Source: Marsupella aquatica (lineage: Eukaryota; Marchantiophyta). From it: a DNA stretch of 64,000 nt. Location of the stretch: NCBI GenBank assembly GCA_973895155.1, contig OZ316892.1, positions 15,252,001-15,316,000 on the forward strand. Direction: 5' to 3'. This document shows, piece after piece, positions 10,697 through 22,180 of this stretch (positions are counted from its first letter, which is position 1; every line of letters begins with the position of its first letter). A program made the translations under genes and the position numbers. Under the pieces are notes generated by a model. It saw nothing but the letters and a program-made list of their open reading frames with translations. It was not told the origin of the DNA and made no database searches.

Positions 10697-13600
10697 ATGA
10701 CGAAGGCATGGCGACTAGCCTTGGCAGCATTGTACATTCTCTGGATCGAATTAGAGCTAGTCGGGGGATCTGTGCACGAGTATCGAAATGCATCTCTTTC
10801 ACTGATAGGAAACGCTTATATGCTGTATGGTGGTAGTGAGGGCCTTTACGCGTCCTCATCGAATGCAAATAATCCTGGGGTGGCCAATGGAAAGTCTTAT
10901 ATCAGGTATGCCCAAGTACACTAGCTTAGAATGTGTTTGCTTTATTTTTTGCACCTAGACACCTCAATGTGTGAGCTATATCGCTAAATTTTTGGGAACG
11001 GGATTGCGGATCTACTCATACTTGTTCTCCTTACTCTTACATTCCACACAATCTCTCTGGTACTCTTCATTATGCATAATACGGATTGCCCCTTTGCACT
11101 TCCATCTGCAAGCCTCGGTACACCTATTATCTTTGTCTCTGTTATGATTGGCGATGCGTTTCTGTTGCATTCACCCGGGAGTGCCTATACAGATAACAGC
11201 TAGATGTGCGGAAGAAGAAGGTTGTCGGCATGCTGTAGTCGATAGGCTTGAGTTCTTGTTAACGGGGTCCTCTCTGCTGAGATGTCCTCTTCCAAGAGTC
11301 AAGTCGTAGTGTCCTTGACATCTCTGAACTGTTTCCGACATTCTTTATATGCTGGAAGTGACGTTTTGCATAGAAATCTGTAAATGGCAATCTCATAGAA
11401 GTATCTTTGCACAAAATCTTCAACTGGGATTGGCTCAGTAAGAAGTTGCGAGCTTCACAATTCTTCTCTCAAGGATTTTGGTGGATTGCATAGCACATTC
11501 CCCTGTTGGCGGACCCTTTCCTAACTGCGTACCCACTACTTTCGTTGAAGAACCTAAGTAGGGGAGGGTTGTTGCAAGTCAAACATCCCTCCTGCGGCGA
11601 TCTCAGGGATGCGAGATCCTTTTGATTGTTGGAAACGGCGAAGATCCTGCCCTGTGCTATGGAATTAGCTCGCTATACCCATTTTTATGGCCATATTTCA
11701 GTTTGCCAGATCGAGTCGACTAGGAAGTAGAATATTTCCTTACACGCACTACTTACTCTTCTCTCCTCTGTTCAGATTTGACTCTTCTCTCACGCTAAGA
11801 AGGCCAGCAGATTCTATCCCTCAATTTCAATCTGGACCGCCTGGTTTAGTGGAGGCGATTATTTTTGAGGTAACGAATGCAGACAGGATTGGCAGCCGAA
11901 TTAATGGACAAAAAGCATTTTGTTGCTCTGCAGACTTGTCAAAACAATTGCCCTGCCGTGAAGGTGAAGTCATCCTACATCCATCTGCAGAGGATCCGCA
12001 ATGGCCACTCAATCTACATCTCTATTTTGGTGGCACAGATCTGGAAATCAGGTTTCCTTTCCAAGAAGTAAACATCACCAGAACGGGAATGTACACCCTA
12101 TATTTCATCACCTGCGATACCAGACTCTCAGGGCTTGTTGTGGAAGGGAAGACTGTATGGAAAAACCCTCACGGTTATCTGCCAGGTCGTATGGCTCCCT
12201 TAGAGCTATTCTACGGATTTCTCTCACTGTTGTATCTGGTACTTGGAATCTTCTGGTTCCTTCAATATCTGCGGTTCTGGATAGACATACTGCAGCTTCA
12301 GAACTGCATAACTTTAGTTATAGGCTTGGGTATGCTCGAGATGGCCTTATGGTACTTTGAGTACGCGAACTTTAACCACACAGGATTGAGACCAATGGGC
12401 ATAACAATTTGGGCAGTTACCCTAGGAGCAGTGAAGAAGACAGTTGCTCGCCTTCTCATTTTAGTTGTTTCGATGGGTTATGGCGTCGTACGTCCCACTC
12501 TTGGGGGTCTGACGTCAAAAGTCCTCATCCTGGGGTCGACTTATTTCCTGGCTGCGGAATCATTAGATGTGGTAGAAAATGTGGGTACTATCAATGATCT
12601 ATCAGGAAAGGCACGCCTGTTTCTTGTGCTTCCAGTGGCAATTTTGGACGCTATTTTTGTTCTCTGGATCTTCACGTCTCTTTCTAAAACTCTGGAGAAA
12701 TTGCAGGTCAGTAAATTTGTAATCTTTCTTCTTGTGAAGCCCTGGATAGGAGTAGTTCATAACTCATTTTTTCTGTACGATGCCGAAATTTCATGCTCAA
12801 ACATTCCATGACTGTATAATATTGGCTAAATCTTCTCAGGGGACTTGTTGGAGTGCAGGGGAGAAAACAAGTGGCGAAATTGGAGCTGTACAGGAAATTT
12901 ACTAACTCCATGGCCGTTTGTGTCATCATTGCTGTCCTATGGATAGGTTATGAGGTGACTTTACTTTTGTCTCTGTTACCAAATTTGTCATCAGAATTGT
13001 GTAACTTTTTGTCTCAAAGTCTATAGTTAAGAGACGATAGTAGGAATGACATGTTATGGAAATCCAGATCTGACAGTTTTGTAGAATTGTTTTGCATTTG
13101 TTCGAGGCATCCTGTGCTTCATTCATTTGCATTTCCAGAACCAAGCTTTTCAAGTCATAGGATGAGCTGCGGGTCTTAATTAAGGACTCTGTTTAAACTA
13201 TGGAAATGCGATGCTTGTATTGTGCAGCTGTACTTCAAAGCGACTGATTCTTACAGTGAGGGCTGGCAAGATGCATGGATAATTTCTGCGTTTTGGAGTA
13301 TCTTAACCTTCTTACTACTATGCGTAGTTTGCGCTCTCTGGGCTCCGTCACAGAACTCCACTCGGTGAGTTGGCAGTCAGGGCTGTCGATGGAGAATCAG
13401 GATCTGCGTGACTGAGCATTATTTTCGGGACACAGTTTTCCATTTCGCACCATTCTATTTCCTAAGGTGGAATTGATGTACTGTGCTTCTATAGCAATGA
13501 TTTTCTCACGCCTGTCTTATTTTTCTGCCTCAGTTTTATTTAGTACAGATTGGTCCTGTCAAGTCATCCATGTTTCTGGATCTAAACTGTTTTCTCATGT

Positions 13601-13808
13601 AATATCCAATCCTGACGACAGATATGCCTACTCCGATGAAGCGCCTGAGGATTTTGATGACGAGGCATCTATCGCTTTGACATCATCTGGTGGAAGGAAG
13701 CCTACATCAACGGGGGACCTAGAGAAGGGCGATAAGAAAGAGAGGAACCCGATAAATACTGAAGTATTCACTTTGGATGATGATTTGGAGGAGGACAAAC
13801 GAGAGTAG
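10697..13808 (+). CDS. lung seven-transmembrane receptor family protein (TMEM87/GPR107-like), five exons
   Basis: Proposed coding exons are 10697-10905, 11776-12706, 12859-12954, 13228-13364 and 13622-13808. All introns are GT-AG, phases agree, and the total is 1,560 nt (519 residues), close to the usual plant length. Exon 1 gives a signal peptide (MTKAWRLALAALYILWIELE) and the luminal start SVHEYRN...YGGSEGLYAS. Exon 2 begins RFDSSLTLRR and holds the cysteine-containing luminal domain, then GYLPGRMAPLELFYGF and most of the seven membrane helices, including LQNCITLVIGLGMLEMALWY and VSMGYGVVRPTLGGLTSKV. Exons 3-4 complete the helices. Exon 5 is an acidic cytoplasmic tail ending DDDLEEDKRE. Family members are Golgi or endosomal membrane proteins linked to trafficking. 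The ATG at 10697 is chosen because it begins the signal peptide. An open frame from 11687 into exon 2 is intronic upstream of 11776. Confidence 0.93.
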
Positions 13809-14623
13809 GGTGATGTCACACTTGAAAACGCTTTGGCATCCAGAATTCTCTAATGCAACCATTCGTTGTACCGGCTCTGACTTGATACGTGTGAACTACT
13901 GTTGCTGAATAGTACAGTTGTTGGGGTGCATCTTTTGACCTCGTAAGCTTCGTTTGACCGGTGTGGACCAACGTCACGGAACTGTGCCGTCATTGAGATG
14001 CAAATCAGCCACTAACATCGAAGCAATGCATTTTATGTACTAATGCAGAGTCCAAGTCATTGGTGTTGGGAACAATCAGGATGCTTAAGTCGAAGTCTGG
14101 GAGCCGTATTCATGGTTAGAAGGACTATATGGATTGGGCTAGGTGTTATGATGTTGCAAAGGGGTTCGTGACAAGTTTCATATTGTTCCACTAAAGAAGA
14201 AAGGAGGATTTTCCATTTTCAGCACAGCTGTTCAAGACTTGTTGTCGAATTTGATCTTTTCACAAATAATTGAGTAAAGCGGTTTGGAACTATTCAACCT
14301 GTGGAAGCTAGCAGTGTTACCTTTATACATATCAGAGAACAGAATTCAGTATGAGACGCTCTGCTTGCATATCTGGGTTTGACCAACAGCTGGTGAAGTA
14401 TGACCATCCTAAGAAAATACTGTGTGTATTTTCTTTGGAATGCTTATTGAATTCGTTTTTGTTTCTTCATTGGGAAAACTGGATGGCATCTGTTGACAGG
14501 AGTATTTTTTATTCTCTGGAAAGATTCATAGGGAAAATTTATGATCTTTTTTTAATTTTTGGAAGTAGTCATAGTGACAATCTATCTAATGGCTCCGATG
14601 GAAAAGGTATTTAGAGGGGATCG
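13809..14623. other. 3' flank of the seven-transmembrane gene
   Basis: This probably includes the 3' untranslated region. No convincing polyadenylation signal or coding frame was identified; the 87-codon frame at 14351 has no recognisable domain. Confidence 0.35.
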
Positions 14624-14773
14624 ATGAAAAAGGGAAGGGGTCATTCAAGTCATCTTTGAGACTAGTAAAAGAGTATGAGTGAATGAAAAAGGGAAGGGGT
14701 CATTCAAGTCATCTTTGAGACTAGTAAAAGAGTATGAGTGAAACAAGGAAGGGGCCATTCAAGTCATCTTTGT
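14624..14773. repeat. tandem repeat, 59-bp unit, about 2.5 copies
   Basis: Copies lie at 14624-14682, 14683-14741 and 14742-14773 (partial). The first two are nearly identical (gaaaaagggaaggggtcatt...gtatgagtga). The third has several changes and is cut short. High identity suggests recent duplication. Confidence 0.9.
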
Positions 14774-14977
14774 TGAACTAAATATGAATAAAAATTTAAA
14801 ATGTATATTTTGTCTAATCAGGTGTGTTTTTGTATGAGATTTCTGTTAGCTGTGTTTTTAATTAGACTAATTATAAAATTAATATAAGCTTAGTGTGACC
14901 TTAACTTAATTAAGGGCAATATTAACATAGATTAGGTGTAACATTAACCAGGCCCCTTATCCAAGAGGGTTTGGCCA

Positions 14978-16476
14978 AGTGGTGGACCTCGTCACCCAAC
15001 GCCCTCACCCTCACCAATCCCAGCACTTGTGCCTAAGTGCCCTTAGTGTCCGAACGCTTCCATGGAATACCTCGAGCAAGTATCCCAGTGTCTCTATCAC
15101 TACCTGCGGCCCCTCTCATACGAAGCCGCACTTGCTCATCTACACGATCGCTACTCAACGGTCCTCACAGTCTGCACAAGCAACCAAGCACCTCGGTAAG
15201 TAACCCCTCCGGATCTAGAACTCGCCAAGTCTAGCCTCCTAACTCAAGCTCAACAGACGTTGGTAAATAGGTCAGCGATAGGTCCTCCCGATGCCATAAG
15301 CCGGAACCAGAACCCATGCCCATTGTCCGTCCAGGACAGCTCCTTCCTTGGGCGCGGCCCGGGTCCCCCTCGTACCTATCCATCACCAATTGACCGCCCT
15401 GACCTCAGGACATGCTCATGGCCCAAATAGCGTAGCTTGTCCTAAAGCTTGTCCCAAGCTTGTCTCAACACGCCGGGACCAGAACGGCCCCGACTCTAAC
15501 AACCACTTCCGGTTCGCCCCACTGATGGTCTAGGGACCGAGCACCCTTGGGACTCAGCCTCCATACCTACTTGGCCTTGCCTCCCCAACGCAAGCTCCCT
15601 TGGGAGGCTGAACGCGGCTTGGCTGCTGTTCGCCAGGATTTGGCAAGCGAGCGAGCTAACATCCGCAAACCACGAGAACCCATGGCACCCCCGGACCCAT
15701 CGGAGCTCAGGAGGGCATAGCCCTCGTCAAGATCTTTCCAGCGCACCCAAGAAGTCCTCCAACAGACTTCCCGTTGGGAAGATATCGCCATTTCCGTTTG
15801 GCGGTTTCCCTTAGTGTCGCGACCGCCGCGGCTCACGACTTCGGCTCGGCCTTAGCCCCCAGGGAGACACCACTCCCCTCATATATGCTTATGGAGACCT
15901 GCCACCCCCGGACCAACTTTGGTCCCTAAACATTTGGCCCCCAACCCGGATCCCATCGCGCATAATGGGCGAGCCACCAACTGGCAACGCCCATAATTTT
16001 CTTGATAGGCATCTGCAAGTGGAGTGCCTTAGCCCATTGTGACCGGGCCAACCCAGTGCTCATGCCTAGGCCCTCAGGTCTGATCGCCGCTCTGGGCCCC
16101 CGACCGGCCCAACCTGGATCGGGCCATAACTTGCACCCCAAGCGTCCGTTGCCAATGGCGTCAACTCCATTGGCCTTGGGCCCAAGAGGAGCTCACTCCC
16201 AAGCCCTCAAAACTCGAAGCCCATCCGATAGTCCAGACGGCCATCCTTGAGTCCGACCCGTTTGCCCTTGACCCGACCAGCCATAGGCTAGTCCAAGCCC
16301 TTAGTGTGTGTCCCCGACTTGGCCCCTTGCCTCGCCAGAGCCACGTCTCATTGCCCACAAGTCTCCCCATGCTAAGTCCTCCCCGGATGGCCTATCCGGG
16401 CCTGGACCATAAGGGAGCTCGGCGTCGGAGTCAGCGACGCCGGAGCTAAGTGTTAAGGTAGTCGAGTTCCGCGACT
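14978..16476 (-). repeat. 3' LTR of the chromovirus
   Basis: 1,499 bp. In element sense it starts AGTCGCGGAACTCG (at 16476) and ends GGTCCACCACT (at 14978). The inner end abuts the polypurine tract. It contains an extra cctcac near 15005 compared with the other LTR. Confidence 0.93.
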
Positions 16477-16491
16477 TGCACCCCCCCTTAA
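16477..16491 (-). promoter_or_regulatory. polypurine tract of the chromovirus
   Basis: In element sense AAGGGGGGG followed by TGCA lies directly before the 3' LTR. This is the expected plus-strand priming site. The TGCA between the G run and the LTR is unusual, because the tract normally touches the LTR. Confidence 0.75.
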
Positions 16492-16914
16492 AAATGGTCA
16501 CGTCCGCGTGACCTCAGTAAACGTTCCAATACACATAGACCATTTTGGGCCTTAAAAAATTTTATGAGGTAACAAATGGTTTGCCCATAAGGCTGATGCA
16601 AACCAGGTTGGTATGCGCATTCCAAACTTAGGAAATTCCAACCTATCCCACTTATCCAAGTAGGATGCCAGTCCAAACGGGTAAGCTAACTCCAAACTCG
16701 TCGGACCCATTGTCCCCCCTTGGGGCGCTCCCCTTTGGTTCGAACTAGCCCGCCCACAGATGTAGGGCGGGCACCATCAACTTCCACTCGCAAAAAGCAA
16801 ATCGGCCGCCCAACAACCTCTAGCACCAACGCAATCTGACTTTATCCTTAAGAGGCCGAGAGGAGTGAAACTAGGATACAACTCACAAAGGTAGCTACAG
16901 CTGCCTGTACCAGT

Positions 16915-17112
16915 TCACAACGGCGGTAGGCCGCTTCGCTTACGATAGCTTCCAAGGATCTCTGAGGCATTACCCAAATTTTCCTCCGGCTCCCAAGTAC
17001 TCTCGGCCTGGTCGTAGCCAGCCCACTTCACCAAATACTCTAAGATTTGCCTTCCCAACTTGCGTTTGTAACGGTGGTCCAGAATTGCCTTTACCTCAAA
17101 CTCCTCCGCGTC
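16915..17112 (-). pseudogene. chromodomain at the end of chromovirus integrase
   Basis: Read in the pol frame beyond the stop at 17113, the sequence gives EVKAILDHRYKRK, LEYLVKWAGYDQAESTWEPE and an LGNASEILGSYRKRS tail before the final TGA (16915-16917). This is a complete chromodomain with the aromatic cage-type positions (YLVKW, STWEP). In chromoviruses it directs integration to particular chromatin. It marks the element as a chromovirus. It is too short to be listed as an open frame. Confidence 0.92.
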
Positions 17113-17115
17113 CTA

Positions 17116-18195
17116 CACCAGCATGGCGTCCGGAAGCAAGACCTGATCCCGGTTGGGATCATCGTCTTTAACAAACTTCTTGAGCCGACTAACATGGTAG
17201 CTTTTGCCCATGCCCATTTCTTTGGGTGTCTCCAACACCACCGAAACCGGATTATCCTTGTGGGCCCATCGTAGGATGCAATAGGGCCCCGCATATCTGG
17301 GAGCCAGCTTCCTACTTATGTTCCCGTGGTATTGCTCAGGTCTCAACTGCAACCAGACGCTCTCCCCAATTTCAAAGTTTATCTGGCGTCGATGTTTATC
17401 CCCTTGCTCCTTGTACCGACTTTGGGCAAGGGTCATACCCTTGGTAGCCGCTTCCACAACTAGGCGCCGCTCTCGAATAAAATTGTCCGTAGAAGGAACC
17501 TTGCTTTCTGTCCGCCAAGCTTCCGGATTTATAAACCAGGAGGACGCCAAGGGCGTCCTCCCTGTGGCCAACACAAACGGCGCAAACCCCGTCACCGACT
17601 GCTTGGTCGAGTTATACCTAAACTCGGCCATTGTTAAATGCTTTGCCCAATCCTTCTGATTGGCTATCACAAAGTGATGCAAGTAGTCCTCCACGATACC
17701 ATTAACCCGTTCTGTTTGGCCATCTGTCTCATGATGATACGCTGACCCCCTGGTCAGGTCCGTTCCAAATAACCGGAACAACGCCTTCCAAAAATGGCCC
17801 GTGAACTTGGTATTGCGATCGGACAGGATATGCAACGGCAATCCCCACTGTCAAAAGACATTGTCAAATACTAGACCGGCAACCTCTCGGGCCGAAACCA
17901 TCTTCGTAGTAGGCAAGAAATACGTCATCTTGGAAAAACGATCCACGATTGTTAAGATGGAGTTACTGCCGTGGGACTCAGGTAATCCAACAATGAAGTC
18001 CATGGAGATAGACTCCCATGGAGCCGCAACTACTGGTAAGGGTTGTAATAGTCCTCCTTTTGCCCTATAGACCGTTCGGTTCTTTTGGCACGAGTAACAA
18101 CTTTGCACGTGTTGAAGGACCGATTGCTTCATGTCCGGCCAATACACATCTCGCAACATGCTGCGATACATAGCGGCTTGTCCTGTATGCCCTCC
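17116..18195 (-). pseudogene. chromovirus integrase
   Basis: The HHCC zinc finger spans the stop at 18196 (GGHTGQ...CYSCQ). The core has the catalytic Asp of SMDFIVGLP, the second Asp in SDRNTKFTG and the Glu in DGQTERVNGIVEDYL. A GPY/F-type module follows (LAPRYAGPYCILRW) with SYHVSRLKKF. A TGA at 17851-17853 splits the core, and a TAG at 17113-17115 cuts it from the chromodomain. All parts are otherwise collinear with active chromoviruses. Confidence 0.94.
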
Positions 18196-20124
18196 CTAGG
18201 GTGAGTTGTGGTACTTTTGCAGAACCTCTAACCTTAGAGACTCCGGTATGTACACACGCCTCTGCTTGTATCGCCATAACTGGACATTATGCGTCTTATC
18301 CAACCCCAACAATACGTGCCTTACCTTGCCTTGGCTACCCCCATTGCTTTGCCATTCCTTAGCTAACCTGTCATCCTCATACGTTGCGGCCAGAATCTTT
18401 GGCCACTCGGATTCAAGCATTGTAATCCCATTGACACGATGTTGGTCCTTACGCGATAACGCGTCGGCTACCGTGTTTGTCTTCCCTGGAACGTGGCGGA
18501 CTTCGAAATCAAAATCCGCCAAGAACATCTGCCAGCGCATTTCCTTGGGGTTCAGCCTTGGCTTAGAACTGAAGTACCCGGCCGACGAGCTATCTGTGTG
18601 GATTACCACTTTGGGACCATTCTTAAGGTAAATCTCCCACTTCTTCAACGCGTAGATCACAACATACATTTCCTTTTCCGGCGTGATCCAGTGATTTTCC
18701 AACTTACATGACTCAAAGGCCACAGGACGCCCATCTTGGTGAAGACGGGCGCCGATGGCATAATCACTTGCGTCTATCCAAATCTCGAACGGCTTCCCCA
18801 TCTCAAGTAACTTTAGAACCGGCGGTGTTATCATTAACCGCTTAAGTTCTAGGAATGCTAACTCGCAATCCTGTGTCCACACAAACACTTTGTTTTTCAA
18901 CGTTAGCGCATTGAGGGGCCTCGCGATCCTTGCATAGTCTTTCATATATCTCCGATAGAACCCCGTAAATCCTAAGAAGGCTCTAACTTGCCTTACATTG
19001 GACGGACGCTCCCATTCTTTGATCTCCTTAAGCTTGTCCTGACTAGGCGTAATCCCTTCCGGGGTAAAGGTATGGCCGAAGAACTGAATCTCGTTCATCG
19101 CAAACTTGCACTTGCTAGGTTTAGCAAAGAGGCGAGCCTTACGAAGGCGAGAGAACCCTTCTCTGAGCAATTGCTCATGCTCCTCCAACGTTTTTGAGTA
19201 GATTAGGATGTCGTCAATAAAGACGACCACTCCTTGGTCCAACAAGTCATGAAAGATGGTATTCATCATCTTCATGAACGTTGCAGTTGCATTACACAAC
19301 CCAAACGGCATGACCAAAAACTCATAGGATCCGAACCTTGTGCGCATTGTGGTCTTATACTCGTCTCCCTTAGCCATGCGGATCTGGTAATACCCAGACC
19401 GCAAGTCCACCTTTGAAAACTTCTTAGCCCCGAAGAGGCAATTGAAGAGGTCATCCATATGAGGTAACGGGTACTTGTTCTTTACCGTTTGCTTATTGAG
19501 GGCCCGGTAATCTGCGCACAATCTCAAAGTACCATCCTTTTTGGACACAAACAGCGTAGGCGCCCCGTAAGGACTCTTACTAGGGCGAATGAACCCTTGG
19601 TCGATCAACTCTTCCAAGGCGTTCTTCAGCATCATTCGCTCGTTCAGGTTCAGACGATAAGGAGCTTTAGCCCGAGGAGTCGATCCCGGCTCCAACTCAA
19701 CTTGGTGATCCACTTCTCTCCGCGGGGGTAAACCTTTAGGTAGCTTCTGTGAGAGCACGTCGTTGAATTCCTCTAAAATTTCAGGAATTTGACCACAGTC
19801 GGGCCTGACCTTAGCTGACTTGACCTTTGGCTGTGACGCAGCCTCCTTAGTTGGGTGGAGATGAAAGAAGAAACATTCATGTCCACCCTTGAAGTCTTTC
19901 CACCATTGCTTCGCCGATACACACGGAGACATCCATGACACTTTACTTACTTTAAGAAATCTTTCTTTATTTTCGGTAATTTCGTGTACAAAGATGGGCT
20001 CACCGCCCTTATTGGGAAAATGGAGCACCTCACCCCCGGGTTTCAAGGTAACATTGTGCTTTCTGAGATAACCTACCGACAAAATGAAGTCTACGGCTAG
20101 ACCGTCTAGAACGTAGAACATCTT
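18196..20124 (-). pseudogene. chromovirus reverse transcriptase and RNase H
   Basis: About 640 open codons. Reverse transcriptase blocks are RALNKQTVKNKYPLP, FSKVDLRSGYYQIRM, MPFGLCNATATFMKMMN and the catalytic VVFIDDILIYS with the IDD core. The RNase H part shows FEIWIDASDYAIGA, a Glu-containing middle and DFDFEVRHVPGKTNTVADALSR. The end reaches the start of the integrase zinc finger. The single stop at 18196-18198 separates it from integrase. This is the largest intact block of the element and could give a folded product if expressed. Confidence 0.95.
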
Positions 20125-20805
20125 CTAACTAACAAAATTTTGTTGTTCGCCTATGACCTCTACCCGAAGTCCATGCACTACTCTCGACACTATCCACTTT
20201 GTGTCGTTGGCAAACTTGCACACTAACGGTTGTAACAACTCTTGCACGTCCACCCCAAGACAAGCTGCCGCCTGCCCACTTATGAAGCAGGCGGTCGCGC
20301 CTGTATCCACCAAAGCAACACCCAGATTACCATTAGAAGTGACATTCACAAAAATCAGTTTTTCAGGATCCATTGTCTTAACTTTAGGTATCTTCTCTCG
20401 CAACAACACCCTCTCTCTGTTAGGGACATCCCCTACAGGGACCTTGTCAGCTTCTAAGGGTTCGGTTAGAGCGATACTTACCTTAATGCTCTTCTGCCCT
20501 CCACCATCTCCGTTTGGCTTGCCACCTTTCGTGGAACAATCCTTACTTTGATGGCCCATGGCGCCACATGTGAAGCACGAACCTTCAGCCCGCCTCTGCT
20601 CCATGGTTGCCTGCTTCTTTGCTTTTTGTGCCGATGAGGCTCCGATCTTAAAGTTGTCAGCCTTCCGGTTTCGCTTAGCTTCTCCATTCTGGGGTTGGGA
20701 ATCCGAACCACTGGCCCCCGCCCCCTCAGGTTGCTTACACTTATTCCCGGGACCTTTTGCTTTCCCAGCTTCCCCCTTGGATCCCTTGCCATCCACCTTT
20801 GCCAA
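20125..20805 (-). pseudogene. chromovirus nucleocapsid zinc knuckle and protease
   Basis: This segment follows the gag capsid in the same frame. A Lys/Gly-rich basic stretch precedes one CCHC knuckle (CFTCGAMGHQSKDC), which binds RNA. The retropepsin-type protease follows with its active site ALVDTGATACFIS. The segment ends at a TAG (20125-20127) and the frame continues beyond it into reverse transcriptase. Confidence 0.93.
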
Positions 20806-22035
20806 GTCCGGTCAGTTATTCACCAACGTAGTGGCCTTGTCGAAGGCGTCAGAAAGCGTTTTGAACTCATGACGCTTTTCTTGCAACTTTTCCCTGAGCA
20901 ACGGCGGGAGCTTCACGATAAAGTTTTGAAGTTGTGTATGCAAGGTCTCTTGTCCCGCCGGGATACAAGCCAACTGATTTTGGTAATAAGCGATGAACTT
21001 TTGGATATCACCCCTGAAGCTCATCTCAGTTACACATTTCTGAGCGTGCCGCTCCGAGTACTTAGTGGTGACATGAGCACGGAGACCATCAACCAGGTTT
21101 TCCCAAGTTAACGGCAAGGAGTCCTCTCGCGACTTCTTCCATGACTTGTACCAAGTCAAGGCATAGTCCTTCAGGTAAGGAGCGGTTGCGGTAGCCCAAG
21201 TGGAACGCTCAATGCACGCTTGGAGATGAATCTCCATCGTGGAGAGCCAACTCAGGAACTTTTGTCCACTTTGTTTGTAGGCCCCGTCGTAAGTTGGAGG
21301 AGTCGGTAGTTGGTTCACTTGGAACATACTCCGTCCAACTACCATTCTCCCCTCGGGACGCGACGCCCTTTGACTACCCAGACTAAGTAAGTACTTAATC
21401 TGGGCCCCCTTGTTGTGTTCCAACTGCTCATAGATGAGTCGTTGGTCTTGAGTCAACGAACCCAGACCATCGTCAGCGGCCGGGCCCTTGCGGGTTGTAT
21501 GAGGAGGGTCCTCCAACCGTCTTTCCTTTGCGGGCCGCCTATCCTTAGGTTCTCTTATGGATTTTGGTGATACCCCTCGCGTCTTGCGAGCACCATGACC
21601 CCCCGGGACTGAGGTATCACCCACGTCATCCTGGTTTTGCTTGGTCAAATTATCCACGATGACGTCCGTCTCGACATCATCCTCTGGTTTTGCATTCAAC
21701 CCTCTCAAGGCTGGGATCAATTCCTCCTCTGGGTCCTAACCCTCTTCCTCTATTTTGGCTTCAGCCTCGTCATCGCTTCCTTCTATGTCAAAGTCATCGT
21801 CATCCGACCCATCCTCTGAAGGATCAGCCACCTCCTTCCCTTTAAGTCGATGGCGCTCTACACTCGACTTGTTTGCCGCAGCGATCGACGGTTCGGCCGT
21901 TGCGTCTTCTTCATCTTGCTTGTAATGTTTGTCTAGGGCAGTCGACCCATCTTCCTTTTATTCATCGTGAACTTGGGCTCTCCCCTTGGTGGTGGGAGCC
22001 TGCTTGCCACTCTTTGCGCGAGTGTTTTTTGCCAT
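20806..22035 (-). pseudogene. chromovirus gag (capsid region)
   Basis: It begins MAKNTRAKSGKQ at 22035 with an acidic, low-complexity N-terminus, followed by a retrotransposon gag domain. The motif regions FLSWLSTMEIHLQ, YALTWYKSWKKS and LRAHVTTKYSERHAQ form the helical capsid core. In-frame stops lie at 21958-21960 (TAA), 21736-21738 (TAG) and 20812-20814 (TGA), each explained by one C-to-T change in a Gln or Arg codon. The frame is otherwise continuous with protease. Without readthrough it cannot make full Gag. Confidence 0.9.
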
Positions 22036-22166
22036 GTCCCCAGCGACCAAATCTGCCCGCAGTCGACCCGCCGGGCACGTTGAAGCACTAAGTCCCCGCA
22101 AAAATCCGTTAAGATTTTTGGATTCCGACTTAACGCGACCCCGGCCCGGTGTCTATGCCGGCAATT

Positions 22167-22178
22167 GCTCTGATACCA
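22167..22178 (-). promoter_or_regulatory. primer-binding site of the chromovirus
   Basis: In element sense TGGTATCAGAGC is a perfect 12-nt complement of the 3' end of plant initiator-methionine tRNA, separated from the LTR by two bases (TG). Confidence 0.93.
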
Positions 22179-22180
22179 CA

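Noticed and set aside
11687-11775. ATG at 11687 as the start of the seven-transmembrane protein
   Set aside because: The sequence up to 11775 is intron with a pyrimidine tract and acceptor. Exon 1 at 10697-10905 supplies the signal peptide and the conserved luminal start in the right phase.
15348-16676. Several 60-90-codon frames within the LTRs, duplicated at 22.5-23.6 kb
   Set aside because: They lie inside LTRs on both strands, lack domains, and are duplicated only because the LTRs are duplicated.
16915-22035. Stops in the chromovirus frame as programmed recoding or as sites for U-to-C RNA editing
   Set aside because: Seven stops scattered through every domain, similar stops in unrelated repeats and transition-rich LTR differences fit decay. 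U-to-C editing is known from organelles of some plants, not from nuclear transposons.
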